Source: Eimeria necatrix (lineage: Eukaryota; Apicomplexa; Conoidasida; Eucoccidiorida; Eimeriidae). Taken from it: a DNA stretch of 64,000 nucleotides. Of this stretch, positions 47,037-58,504 are shown one piece after another. The stretch covers positions 1 to 64,000 of the forward strand of contig NW_013651754.1 of NCBI RefSeq assembly GCF_000499385.1, written 5' to 3'. The position numbers and the translations under genes are program-made. Under the pieces are notes generated by a model that did not search any database, was not told where the DNA came from, and saw nothing but the letters and a program-made list of their open reading frames with translations. Position 1 is the first letter of the stretch. Each line of letters opens with the position of its first letter.

Positions 47037-50000
47037 ATGAGTAGGCGAGTCAACAGGGGAGGGCCCCCAGAGTTGTCGGGGGGCCCCTGGGAGAATGATA
47101 GGCCCCGAGCACGCGACACAGCGCCCAGGGACAGCACGAGACGCACAGTCCTTGTGATGAGCCCGGGGGCCCGCCGGGGGGGGCCGCTGGGCTCTCCGGG
47201 GTCTCTGGAGTCCTCTGGTAGATTCACAGAAAGGCTTTCAGGGAGCTCCCCAGTAATAAGTGCCCGGCAGGGGCCCCCGCCCGCGGAGGCTTCCGTTGCG
47301 GGGGCCCCTGGGGGCTCTGGGGGCTCGGGGGGAATGCGGAAGCTTCCCTTCATGGCACTTAGCGACATCATACGGCAACAACATATGAAAGGAAAAGTGA
47401 GTTAGGAGGGGAGGCGGAGGGGGAGCCTCAGAAAGCACTGGGGCCCCCAGGACACTCTGGGGGGCCCCACGCTTCACGGGGAGTCACACTTAACGCTTCT
47501 CGCCACATAAGACCTTCCAGCGGAACGGCTTGCTGTAGGATGCAAGACAGGGATTTCACTGTAGGCCCGCAAGGGTTCCGCTGTCTGGGGGCCCCCAGAG
47601 GGGACCCCCGGGCTCGAGAGGCTGCCTCTAGGGACAAGAACTTGGGGCTTTTCGTAGAGCCCCAGTTTGCCTTGCATGCGCACTTCAGCTCTGGAGTGTC
47701 TGAGCTGCTGCAGCGCCTGCTGTTCGCTGAACTGTGCCTCCTGCGAGCGTCTAGCGCTGTGTCCATCTCGCCGCAATACCTGCTGCGTTTGCTGCTGCTG
47801 CTGCTGCTGCTGCTCGCCTGTGCTGTTGTTCTGTTTCTTTGGTGCAACTGACAGGGGTTGCGGCTGCTGCCGCGCCAGCTGTGCGAGCAGCAAAACCGAC
47901 TGCTGCTGCTCTTTCATTTGCTCCTTGTAAAGTGGCGGCTCCAGCGGCAGCGGCCACCGCTGCTGCTGCTGCTGCTGCCGCTGCTGCTGCTGCTGCTGCA
48001 GATGGGCACTAGCCCATTGACAAGCAGCAGCTACGGCGGCACGTGGTCCTATGATTTGCATGGTGCTTTGACTTGAAGTGCTCTGTTGTTTTGCAGCTGC
48101 CCCTGGCAGTTGCGAAGCCAGCAGCTGCAGCTGCAGCAGCAGCAGCAGCAGCTGGTTTGTGCTTCCAAGTGTTGTGCGCGTTTGAGGAGTCTTTGGGCCC
48201 TCAACAGAATGACGATTTGCTGCTGGTGTTGCTTTTGCTGCTGCTGTGTGTTTGTGCTGTGTGGCCGTAGCTGCATGGGCAGCAGCAGCAACAGCTGCAA
48301 CAGCAAGAACGCTCCCCTTCCCCACCAAGGACGCAGCTGCAGCAGCAGCAGGACGAGCAGCAGCAGCACCACGGCTCTGCCCGCAATGCGCTGTTTGGAT
48401 CTGAAAGGGCCCTCCAGGGGAGGGCCCCCCCGGGGCATCATGCCCTTGGGGAGCACCGCAGAGTCCGGGACTTGAGCGGGGGCCCCCAGTCTTCTGCAGA
48501 CGCCAGCAGGTCGAGGGGCCCCCGGGGCCCCGGAGAGGGTACCCATTATCTTTCGAGCGAGGCGCCTCGCCCCCCGCGGCTGAGGGAGAGGCCCTCGCGC
48601 TCCCCGGGGGCCCCGGGGGCCCCCGGGGCCCCAGGGGCCCCCAGGGGCCCCTCCCCGGACCGCCGCAGCGAGACAGAGCTGCGGAGGCACCGAGGCCGAG
48701 GCCGCGCTGCGGGAGAGGGGCCCCCGGGGGAGGAGGCCCCTAGGGGGAGCGGGGAAGGATATGATTCCCAGGGCTCGCCCTACGGGGGGCCCCCCAGAGG
48801 GTCCAGTGGAGATTGGAGAGAAGCAGAAAGAGAAGGCCGGAGGGCCTCTCGAAGGCATTCTCCCGAGCCTTTCCAAGGCAGGGGGGGCAGCGAGGGGGCC
48901 CCCCGGGGAGAGAGGTGGGCCTCGAAGAGAAGGGGCAGTTCCCCTGCAGAAGAAGCCCACAGGGGGCCCCAGCAAAGACACCACCACAGCCACAGGCCGT
49001 CCCCGGGGGGGGCCCCCCACAGGGGCCCCTGGGGCTCCCGGGGCTCGAGAGAGAGAAGCTCCGCGCGGGTTTCTTCGAGGGGCCGCTACGCAGCCAAAGA
49101 GAGCACTATGAGGCACTCCGGGGGGGCCCACGGGGGCCCCCTGGAGGGCCGCAGCAGGCCCAGACACCGCAGCAGCAGCAGGGACACGGCGGGGGAGTGG
49201 GGGCCCCCCAGAGGCAGAAGAGCTTCCCCTCGAGAGGCCCGCTACAGCCCCCACAGAAGTAGGCGGAGAGAGTGGGAGGGGAAGGGGGGAGGCAGCGGGG
49301 CCTACGAAAGAGGAACCCCGAGAAGCCCCGAAAGCGAAAGGTCTTTTTCTCCCGCGTATGAGGACCCCCGCAGGGGCCCCCAGGGGGGCCCCCGGAACCA
49401 CTCGGGGGCCGCGAGAGACCGCTCTTGGAGCTACAGGGGGCCCCCCAGACGTATGCCCGAAGCGCAGGGCTCTCCCAGAGAAAGAATGGGGAGGCCCCGG
49501 GGCCGGGGAGCTGCAGGGGGCCCCCCTTCTCGCAGCCGCAGCAGCAGCCGCAGCGGCAGCAGAAGGGTGCGCATGCACAGCCGGAGGCCCCGGATAAACA
49601 GTCACGGCAGCAGGAGCAGCAGACAAAGCAACAGCTGCACGCGAGAGGAAGGAGGGGCCCCCAGAGACCGGCAAAAGGGCCGAGAGGGGGCCCCCCGCTA
49701 CCGCAGCGGCAGCAGAAGCAGCAGCAAACGCAGCCGCAGCAGGACCCGCCGAAACAGGCACAGCGTCAGCTCGAGCTATGGGCACCACCGCAGACGCTCT
49801 TATGACTCGAGGGCCTCAGGGTCACCGGGGGCCCCCCTGGAGGGGACCAGGGCCTCCAGGGGAGGAAGCGTTTCCCCAACAGAAGGGGGGGCCCCTCTTG
49901 AAGACGAGAGAGAAAGATGGAGGCACCGCAGAGAGCAGCTGCAGCGCCGGCTGCGGGGGGCGGCAAACGGCGCTGCTGCCGGGGTGGCAGCAGGTGGTGC

Positions 50001-50922
50001 TGCTGCAGCAGCAACAGCGGGGCCCACAGCAACAGGGGCCCCCCCCGCAGCACCAGGGACTGCAGGGGCCCCCGCGGTCGAGTGGCAGCAGCAGCAGCAA
50101 CCCCAGCAACCGATGCAAATGCAGATGGGGTACGGATGGGGGGGCCCTGCTGGTGAATCTCTGCCGCCTCCCATGCAGCAGCATCCCCACTTGAGGGCCC
50201 CTGAGGGCTTCTACAGTGCTCAGGGCCCTACAGTTAGGGTCAAGAGAGGGCCCCCAGAGGGGCCCCCAGGACCTCCATACACGCCCCAGGGGCCTCCTCC
50301 CGCGTACTCCCCTCAGGGAACCCCACACTACTTCCCGCAAGGGCCTCCTGCTGCAGGCTGGCCGCAGCCACCAGCGCAGCAGCACCAGCACCAATACAGC
50401 AGCAGCATGTGGGGGACAGCATCAAGAAATGATGGCTTTCTTTCAGCAGGATGGCCGCAAACTGCGCCCTACGGGGGCCCCAGGGGCCCCCCCGACGAGT
50501 ACGCTCACCACCGGATGCAGCAGCAGCCGCAGCCGCAGCAGCCGCAGCACCATCCGCAGCAGCCACCACCCCAGCTTCAGCAGCAGCAGCAACAGCAGCG
50601 AGCAATAGAATCTCCAGGGGCAGCGGTTCCACCACCCCCTGTAGATGCGCCTGCTGGGGGGGCCCCCATGGGCCCAGCTAGCCAGGGCCCCCGCCCGCCT
50701 GAAAGCTCCCCGGGGGGTACTGGGGGTCCCCCGCCTCGCGCCTGCAGGGAATTTTTGCTGGGGGGCCGTTGCTCGAGGGGCCCCTCTTGTTTAGATCTGC
50801 ACATTCCTCCCCAGGTGTACCACAAATTCAACCCGCACACGCTGCTGCTGCTAGGGCCCTTCATATCTGAGGCGGCGGAGCTGCGTCGCCGTTACGCTGC
50901 GGATGTGGCACTCAAGCAGCAG

Positions 50923-50961
<39 letters not shown>

Positions 50962-52628
50962 AGGATGTACGACCAGCAGCAACAGCAGCCACGGGGATTG
51001 CAGAGGCACCCTATGCACGGGGGTCCCCTTCAGTCTTCCATGCATGGGGGAGTTGTTGGGGCCCCTCCGCCTAACCCTCCCATGGGACCTCCTGGCCCTC
51101 ATCCTGTCTTCGGGGGGCCCCCTTATGTGGCTTCTCACAGGGCTGCAGGGGCCCCGATGATGGGCAGCTACCCCAACCTGCAGGGAGGTGCAACCCGCGA
51201 CATGCAGCAGTACCCTCCAGTTTTCGGTTCCCCCATGCAGGATGGAGGAGGGGCCCCCTTCAGAGGCCCCCCTCCCATGGACGGCGGGTGTGGGCCGCAG
51301 GGGCCCCTGAGGGCACGGCGACCGGGGGCCCCTGGGGGGCCCCTCCCAGACGCACCCTCTCCTTTCATACTGCGAACTCCAAGAGCCATGCCGGGGCCCC
51401 CCATGCAGGGGCCCCCTCAAGACGTCCCTGGGCCGCCGCCTCCTCCAGACCCTTCTCGAGGACTCTGTGGAGTCTGGTATGGCAGGGGTCCCCCCCCCCC
51501 GCCATTCCGGCATCCAGGAATGGGGGCCCCTGGGGGGCCGGGGGTTCCCGGGGCCCCCATGGCTGCTGCGGCTTTGAAGAAAAGGAAGGTGTCTGCGAAC
51601 AAGGCGAAGGCAAAGAAGCAGAAGAAACTGCAGCAGCAACAGCAGCAACAGCGCCAGCAGCAGACGCAGGACGCACTGGAGGATGAGAGCGGCGTCGGGC
51701 TGAATGAGGGTGACCCTGGGTCAGCTCCTGCGGATCAGCAGCAGCAGCAGCAAGAGTTCGGAACGGGCGAGCAACAGGAGCGGCAGGACGGTGAGCAGCA
51801 GGAAGAAGAGGAGGATGAGCAGCAGCAGCAACAGGAGGAACAGGAGCAGCAACAACAGGGAGATGAAGACGGCGCTGCTGCTGGCGATTGGGAAAGAACA
51901 GCAGAACAGCAGTCGGCGCTTTCCGATTATTTCGCATCTAAGACGCAGGAATTTTTGTCCTCAGAAGCATATTTGGAGGGATGGAGCAAGAAGGATCTGA
52001 TTGAGGTATCGGAAGTATTCCCTTTGGTTTAAATCTCTATGAATTTTGTGTTGAGCGCTTTTTGCGGCTTCAGGTTATGGGCTTTTTATTTGGGTTGCGG
52101 CCGTAACAAATGGGATGCATGTTGACTTATTTTTGCCTTTGCTGCTGCAGTACTTCTACGATCAGTATCTGCAGCAGGACATGACTGCTGCAGAGGCTCT
52201 CGCCTCCGCTACATGTAAGGGGAGGCTTTGCTCATTTCCACTGTTGCTGCCACATGTTGTTTATTTGGCTGTTGCATAGAGATTTGCTGCAGCGGCTGTC
52301 GCTCCGTGTTCAACTTTTGCCATTACTGCGTCTGCTGATGCTGTCGCCCACAGCCTACGTTGAAAATCCTGAAGCTTACGGTTTAGTTGGGGGAGGATCT
52401 ACGGATGATGCCGCAGCAGCAGAATCAGCAGATGCAGCGGCAGACGCAGCAGCAGGGAGCGCAGTGGAAGATGCGGCAGCAGTAGCATCAGCACCGGAAG
52501 GAACAGAAAGCTCAGCAGGAATGGGAGAAGCTGCAGCAGCAGAAGGTGCATTGGGAGAAGATGCTGCGGGAGCAGCAGAAGCTGCTCCTGCTGTTGCAGA
52601 CGGGGCTGATGAGGATGGCAGTGCGTAG
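47037..52628 (+). CDS. Large SR/Pro-Gly/Gln-rich CCCH zinc-finger protein
   Basis: Model: join(47037..47396, 48490..52005, 52151..52214, 52354..52628), 1,404 residues; all phases fit. The first exon ends in a non-repetitive motif (GMRKLPFMALSDIIRQQHMK) and a perfect GTGAGT donor. The 1,093-base intron is long for this window. The second exon starts with an Arg/Ser-rich region (RRSRSRTRR-type text) of about 450 residues, then a Pro/Gly/Gln region. One CCCH finger with C-x8-C-x5-C-x3-H spacing (ACREFLLGGRCSRGPSCLDLH, about 50738-50800) follows, and then FNPHTLLLLGPF, a 15-Gln run, and an acidic C-terminus (EEEEDEQQ... and SDYFASKTQEFLSSEAYLEGW). It resembles SR-type splicing or polyadenylation factors with a CCCH finger. 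The join between exons 1 and 2 is supported only by phase and site quality. Confidence 0.7.
47474..48061 (-). CDS. Candidate nested antisense frame with poly-Gln (uncertain)
   Basis: Opposite the long intron of the CCCH gene, an ATG at 48061 opens a frame of 195 residues (MQIIGPRAAVAAACQWASAH, then two poly-Gln runs, then a basic hydrophilic part). In this window CAG runs are nearly always in sense coding orientation, which favours a real reverse-strand exon. No splice partner or known domain was found, and the frame may simply be repeat driven. Confidence 0.25.
   Translation of the reverse strand: MQIIGPRAAVAAACQWASAHLQQQQQQRQQQQQQRWPLPLEPPLYKEQMKEQQQSVLLLAQLARQQPQPLSVAPKKQNNSTGEQQQQQQQQTQQVLRRDGHSARRSQEAQFSEQQALQQLRHSRAEVRMQGKLGLYEKPQVLVPRGSLSSPGVPSGGPQTAEPLRAYSEIPVLHPTASRSAGRSYVARSVKCDSP
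50917..50961 (+). repeat. CAG/CAA run coding 15 Gln
   Basis: Fifteen uninterrupted Gln codons (mostly CAG, two CAA) lie in the CCCH gene just after the zinc finger. It is the longest single poly-Gln run in that gene. Confidence 0.9.
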
Positions 52629-54410
52629 TGCGGCTTGTGATCATCAGAAACGTACACAGCAGCAGCAGCTGTTGCTGCAGGGGTCACCTTAACGAGAAAG
52701 TAAGTTGGAACTGGCGCCCCTTTTTCTGGTGAAGCCGAAAGGGCTGTTGACTTAATTTGAAGGGCCTCCCCCAAAAATGGTAGGGAGCCTCAATACAGCT
52801 CTTCACGGGCTGCTGTATTATGCGGTTGCATTAACAGCAAGAGCAGGGCTACGGGGGCTTCACACCTTTCCTAATGGGGAGTGTCGAGCTCTCTGACTTT
52901 GTCTTTCATTATTTATTCGAGACTGCTCGAACGGCGTACGACGCATTTAGGGTCAAGAGTGTTTGATCTTTTGCCTGTAAAGAGAGGAGAAAGCATCTTT
53001 AAGCCGCGCACCGCAGAATACGTAATAAGTAGCAAATGAGCCACTAACTCGCAACAGCTCTAGCAGCTGATGCGGAGCCGCAAGTAGCAGCAGTTTCAGC
53101 AACAGCAGAAGTAGTCTGTGTGTTGGTTTTGGCACGCAGTGACTGTCGCTGCATTTAATCGAAGCTTTGCTTTCCGCGGTCTACGAAGTAGTTGAAGGGC
53201 AACCGAACGGAGAAGTTGTCCCGCTTTGCTGTAGTATCTGTCTGTGCGTCTGTGCTTCTCCGTGTCCCTGCCACCTTCTTTTGCTTGGTGCTCTGGGCTG
53301 CAAGCGTTTCTGTCTGTATTCTTTTGCTCGATCTACATCCGCCACAACTGTGTGTCAACCCTCGGCAAATCGACTGCATTTATCAATGTCTTGATACACA
53401 CTGCGTTCACTGTTTGTGCACGCATCACATGCCCATAAAAAGGTGAAAGGCTGTTGTTGCTGGCGTGACAAAAGCACTCTGTAATGTAGGGGTGGCGTGC
53501 ACTGTAAATGCATGCAGAAAAGGTAGCCACATGAAGCGCCAAACACTTTGCGCCAGCTGTTGCTGCTGCTCTAGGGCTACACAGCAGACAATCCTAAGTC
53601 ATGCTTCCTGCATACCTGCAGTGTCTTCATGTGTACCAGTGTCGACAATGAAACGCATTCCACGGCAAACGTTATTCCACGCTGTCTCTGACCACTATTG
53701 TTTTCAGACAAGCGTATGACGCAGCTCAGCTGAACAGAAAGCAAAAAAGCAAGAAAAAAGGAAAATGAGACACGGGACTGTATGGTGACACTAAAGCAGA
53801 GGCAAGGACAAACCCATGACGCAGTAGGGTGGATGTATGTGGCAATGGTAATATCTACACACTACTGTTGACGTTCCCTATATAGTGGATATAGTGGCGC
53901 ACACAAAAGAAGTTCAGTGTAATTCCAGCTGATTTTTCTCAACGTTAAAATTTACCTCGGACAACAACATCCATACGACCTTTGCCTGTGAACGAGAAAA
54001 GACTAAATCCTCTTTCAACAGTATCCCCGGCTGTAAAGCACAAGGCAATGGGGGCAAAAACACTCACGAAACGAAGTAAGGCCTACAGCAGACAGAAGCG
54101 ATATTTTCAGCATGCACGAAACAAAGGGGATTGGTAACCAAGCTGCAAAAGTGGAAGAAAGGTAGTGTAAACCGAGAAGGGAGAACCGACTAGGAACAAG
54201 TCCAAACGAAACGCGACAAACGAAAGCAATTGTGAACTCAGGTAAACGTGGAAGCACACGCGTAGCGCGACAAACACAACACACGCATTATGGGTAGACG
54301 GTGTGTACAGCAGGTACAAACGGAAGAGAGTACATGCACGCACAATGACATGCAAACAATAACACCCGAAGCCGTGCAAAAACTAGCATTCCTTCTTGCA
54401 AAGACGTCCA
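52629..54410. other. Intergenic region at the end of the repeat-rich block
   Basis: About 1.8 kb between convergent genes. CAG-type repeats fade out by about 53110. No supported gene. A few intron-like acceptors exist on the reverse strand (for example near 53972), but no consistent exon chain was found. Confidence 0.4.
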
Positions 54411-55963
54411 TCAAAAATATAGGCAAGCAGGGCCCCGCTGCAGTTTAAATTTCTCATTCACTGGGGTCTCTGTCCAACAAGAAAACCAGATATCCGTGCA
54501 CCCGAAAAGAAACCTAACTTTCCCCAACCTCGGGCTAAAGTTCATACCTGAGTCCTGCGCGTCATTCACAGACCCGTTAATGGCTGCCTCGAGGTAAATG
54601 GCCGCCAATTCCGCCGTCTGAAGTGCCACGCAGACACACAAACAGTACAGGCAAATGACAGCACATGCCGCAGACGCTGCCAGTGAAACGTAGGGAAGTG
54701 TATACAGATTCTCAGTGCTACGTTCAAATGTGCTGTGTGTGCTTACGTCCATGTCGGGCCACTTTTCTCCTTCTTCCTGCAGCACATACAGACACACTAC
54801 AGCTGGCTACAATTATCATTGCAGCCCCTACGAGAAACAGGAAATGACTCCGTGAGGGTTTTATTCCTAAGAGTTCCTAAAAGTTCTTGCGGGTCCCCCC
54901 CAAAAGAGGCAGTTACGCACCTTCAATCGAACCTGAACGTGCAGGCGGAGCCCTTGGTACTCCGACACGAAGGTGTCTGCAGAAAGTGCACGCACTTGGA
55001 TTTAAATTCGTGCTGCAGTTCTTGTCGACTTTTCAAGAGCAAAAAGCAGCATCTAGATCTATCGAGGGCTTGCGTCCAGTGAACCAAAGATACAGCAGCA
55101 GTATAGGACGGTGATGATGAACTCACGAGCACGGTAGCCTCTCCAATTCCGTCGATAGTTCCCCACGAAGTGCAACACCTCCTGCAGCATCTCTCGCATC
55201 TGAGCCCAAAAAGCAGTCACAACATGACGAGAATGCTTGTAGTTGCTTTAACGGAACAAAGTGTTCTTTGCCAGAGGTTGGAGCAGCAGGAAGACCACAA
55301 TGCAGCGAAGTCCCAGGATACCCAACAGGCTCCAAAAATCCAATGAAGTTCCTTCTGCTGAGTTTATTGGAGCACCATTTCTATAAGAGTTCTACGACAG
55401 TGACCCCGCCTCCACGCTAGCTGCCTCACAGCTGGATTGTGTATCTTTGGAAACGAATAGAGGGTCTTAAAAGAATCGAAAGCTTCCCCCTCGTCTACTA
55501 AACTCTGGGAGTCGGCCTCGTCCTCACTGCCTGAGGACATCGACATATGAGATGGGACACTGAAGGCCTGCGCAGAGAGGACAACAAACAAGCAAGCATG
55601 TAGTTCTGTGGAACTTTTCACAGGGAAAAGCGACATATTGCCAGGAGCGCGACTGGCGAAACAAAGACAGAGGATCAAACTCCACGTTTTTCACTGAATT
55701 GCAGAAAACTGCGTCGAACAGCCATCTGGTAAGCGAGAAATGCGCTAATACTGGATAGCGCGCCATACCAGGTTAAGGGCCCTGCGCAGCACAGAGAACA
55801 TGACTACCGAGAGGGCCACAACAAGAAGAGAAGAAATATGTCTTGTCTGCCTTCGCTCTCGGAGGCGCAGTTCTGCTTCGCCTCTCCATCTGTGGACACG
55901 ACCATCAATCGGCGCTTCTTGAGGCTCCCCCACTACAGGGCCCATGGGCACCGTCTGCTCCAT
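54411..55963 (-). CDS. Small single-pass membrane protein, tandem family copy 2 (unrecognised)
   Basis: Model: complement(join(54411..54469, 54548..54617, 54747..54776, 54921..54976, 55127..55199, 55430..55567, 55769..55963)), 206 residues. Intron phases are 0,0,1,0,0,1, the same as in copy 1 at 58505-60079, and exon 5 is 30 nt in both (here EEGEKWPDMD, there GVTPSWPRKR, sharing Trp-Pro). The N-terminal 42 residues are charged and end in a basic stretch (RLRERRQTRH). One TM helix follows (ISSLLVVALSVVMFSVL, about 43-59). Then come an acidic Ser-rich part (SGSEDEADSQSLVDE), a helical exon 3 (MREMLQEVLHFVGNYRRNW) and a short C-terminus ending ACLYF. It is probably a signal-anchored protein with a lumenal or exported C-terminal part. 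No known domain was recognised. Single exons are short, so the model rests on the match to copy 1. Confidence 0.6.
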
Positions 55964-58504
55964 TGCTGCTCAAATATATGCCAGGTATTTTACTGGAAAA
56001 ATGAAATAACTGTTAACATCGGATGACGCCGGGGGATGACGCAGTAGACAGACTGGAGCTGACGTGGTCCAGCGAACTGGAAAAGCAGCGCCCCCCTGCA
56101 ACGGTGAGACCGTTCAGTTGAATAAACGCCCGAAGTAAAAGTGCAGGATAAAATTTAAAAGTACGCTTCACTGTAATAACTCTAGAATCACTTGATGCAC
56201 TCTGAAGCGAATAGCAGACAGCTGCTGTTGCACTTTTTCACCTCCAGTTAGTTGCTCGAGACTCCCGCAGCTGCCCGGTCTCTAATTGCAAAAGGCCAGT
56301 CGTTACCTAGATCAGCAACCTCAAGAAATAAGAGTCTCCTGAGACTGTAAAATAACGAGCATTCTTTCAAAGGGTTCTTAAGGAAAGCTGCAGCAGAGAA
56401 AAAGTAGTGTGGTCAAGCCACAACTCTTGTCCACTCAGCCCCTGTTCAGGGCTGGTAATTACGCTGGCACGGAGAAGCATGACTCCAGGAATAACTTGCA
56501 CAACATGGACCTATTTGTCTTTGCTTTTCAACATTTTCTGCTTCCATCTCGAGCCGCGTTTGAGTTGACGAGGCGCCCTGGCTGTGATATCGATGACCCC
56601 ACAAGTGGAGAGGCACAAGCTGTCCACTTGGTCATACGCTAATAACCGTGTGGGCAGTTCCTCTCATCATGAAGTAGCAATTAGCCAGTAGTTATTTTGC
56701 TGTTAATCTGCGGTGTAGTGGGGCTGCGTCGCAGACCAGGGCGCTCAGAAAGAGCTGACTCGAACTTGACTCACTGGTACAGTGCTTAGCTGTAGATTTT
56801 TGCACGCTAGAGGGACGAATTGCCCTCGTCATCACGACTAGCACAGTAAAGAAAACGAAATGAACTAGAAAACTCGAGGAACAGCTTGCTGTGTGCCGGC
56901 GGGAAGACAGGCAACGGGAACCGGGCTCGCGGGGAGCAGGTGTGTCTCACTGGTCCTGTTCTCTATAGCCATAGATAAAGCAGTGAGAGCAGATCTTTTT
57001 TTAGCAATGCAGAAGTTCTGTGGCGAGCAAAGCAAAAGTAGGCAGGCACGGGCGCTTAAAAACAGGCTGCAAGCTCTGCGGCCTGAAAAAAGGCTGAACA
57101 CCACCGCCTTTTGCCAGGAGGATGCACACTGATTAAATAAGAGCTTGCAGAAAACAAGCCAAGCGTACAAAAGCCATTGGCATTGGATTCTGGACCGTTC
57201 TGCACTGACGGGTGCTGCAGCTTGGCGCACAGTGCCGGCAGTTGCAGTTGCTGCAGAGGACCCTGTGTACAAACTGTCCAACCATAGGCCGCTTTGCAGC
57301 ATCGTAGGAGCAGCAAAGTGGCGAATTTTCCATTTAAAAGCAGGAATCGAACCTGTGTCTGTCCGGTAGCCAAACCTACGCTAACCTCTCCAAGGCGCAA
57401 AAAAAACTAGCCGCCGCAGGATGACCCGAAGGAATGCACTGAGTCTCTGGCGTCGGAAATATGGGGGTACGCATAAAAGAGCTCAATGAAGTGGAATAAC
57501 CCTGCTCAAGAGAAAAGGGCAAAGCGCAGTACAACTGTCTTGCATCGAAGAGGAGGGCGGCAGGAAAAAGCAAAAGGCGTCTTCTTCTCGCCATGCATAT
57601 TTTGGCCCCTGCTGCATCCTCGCTCTTCGATGGGCTGAAAAGAAAACGTCTTAGCCCCCATTTTGCTTGCTCAGAAACCTCGGAGGTGCATGGAACAGGT
57701 CCACAATTGTCTGAGCCCGCGCAGAAATAGCCTAGGTGCAGTAGAGCTTTCCCACAGGGGGTTATACGTAAAACTCAACTTCGTCCCCTTCTGCTCTTGA
57801 CGGAAACCAGGGCTTTTCAGCTGAAGAGAAAAACGCAAAGATACAATGCCACTGGCCAGTGAGCGACAAGCCTTCAGTGTATTCCCTCTCACGCAACGAA
57901 ATCACTCTATAACTGTGTAGGGTGTACTCATAATTATGCGTAGTGCACCATTTCGTGTACGTGAAGTATTTCAAAGAGGTGTCCGAGCATGAACACTGAC
58001 GGTACATGTCGAGTGCTTGACTGCTGGAACTCAAACACTTCACTGCTGCAGGCGAGGAAACATCCCGAAATGAGGATTGAAGAGCAAGCATAAGCTGAGG
58101 TCCCAAAGGACGGAATGGAGCACACAGCTAAAGACTAAACGAAGAGAGGCGAACCATCTGGCAACGCAAGGCAAAAGAAGCTACAATCCGCATCCCGCTC
58201 CAACTTGTACTATACCGGCTTGGGCCGAAATCGAAAGTATAATTACAAACAGTCCAGTTTACTGCGGTTAAGACTCACCAACAACTGTTACAGTTACTTT
58301 GCCCCTTTCCCCCCAGGGGTATCTTAAACTAATATTGCATGTGCGTGCCATGTGCTCTCCATCTGCAGAGGATGTGCAACACAAATATATTCAGCCAGCC
58401 TTATTATTAATACCATTGTTACACACTACTCTGTTTTATTACATGAATCGAAGTAATATACAACAGTGTGGTCAGCAATCGTATGAAATAATGAATGACA
58501 AACG
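55964..58504. other. Region between the two tandem membrane-protein genes
   Basis: About 2.5 kb. It must contain the promoter of copy 2 and the 3' UTR of copy 1. Reverse-strand fragments near 57690-58120 look weakly exon-like, but I could not assemble a third copy. Confidence 0.4.

Larger units (their letters stand above)
46990..51560. repeat. GGGGCCCC-palindrome-rich region
   Basis: The self-complementary octamer ggggcccc and close variants (ggggccccc, gggggcccc) recur dozens of times. Inside the CCCH gene they are read in different frames as Gly-Ala, Gly-Pro or Arg-Gly-Pro. The same motif recurs at 63500-63720, outside a coding exon. Confidence 0.8.

Noticed and set aside
46793..47371. Reverse-strand 192-codon frame opposite the first CCCH exon
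   Set aside because: The plus strand has a clean ATG, a non-repetitive motif and a perfect donor; the reverse frame is repeat-driven.
48049..49788. Reverse-strand 579-codon frame opposite the CCCH gene
   Set aside because: It is the mirror of GGGGCCCC-rich and Arg/Ser-coding sequence; composition is pure Gly/Ala/Pro and it has no introns or domain.
57335..57402. A functional tRNA gene
   Set aside because: No anticodon stem-loop and no acceptor-stem pairing can be drawn between the D- and T-arm-like parts, so it is kept only as a relic.
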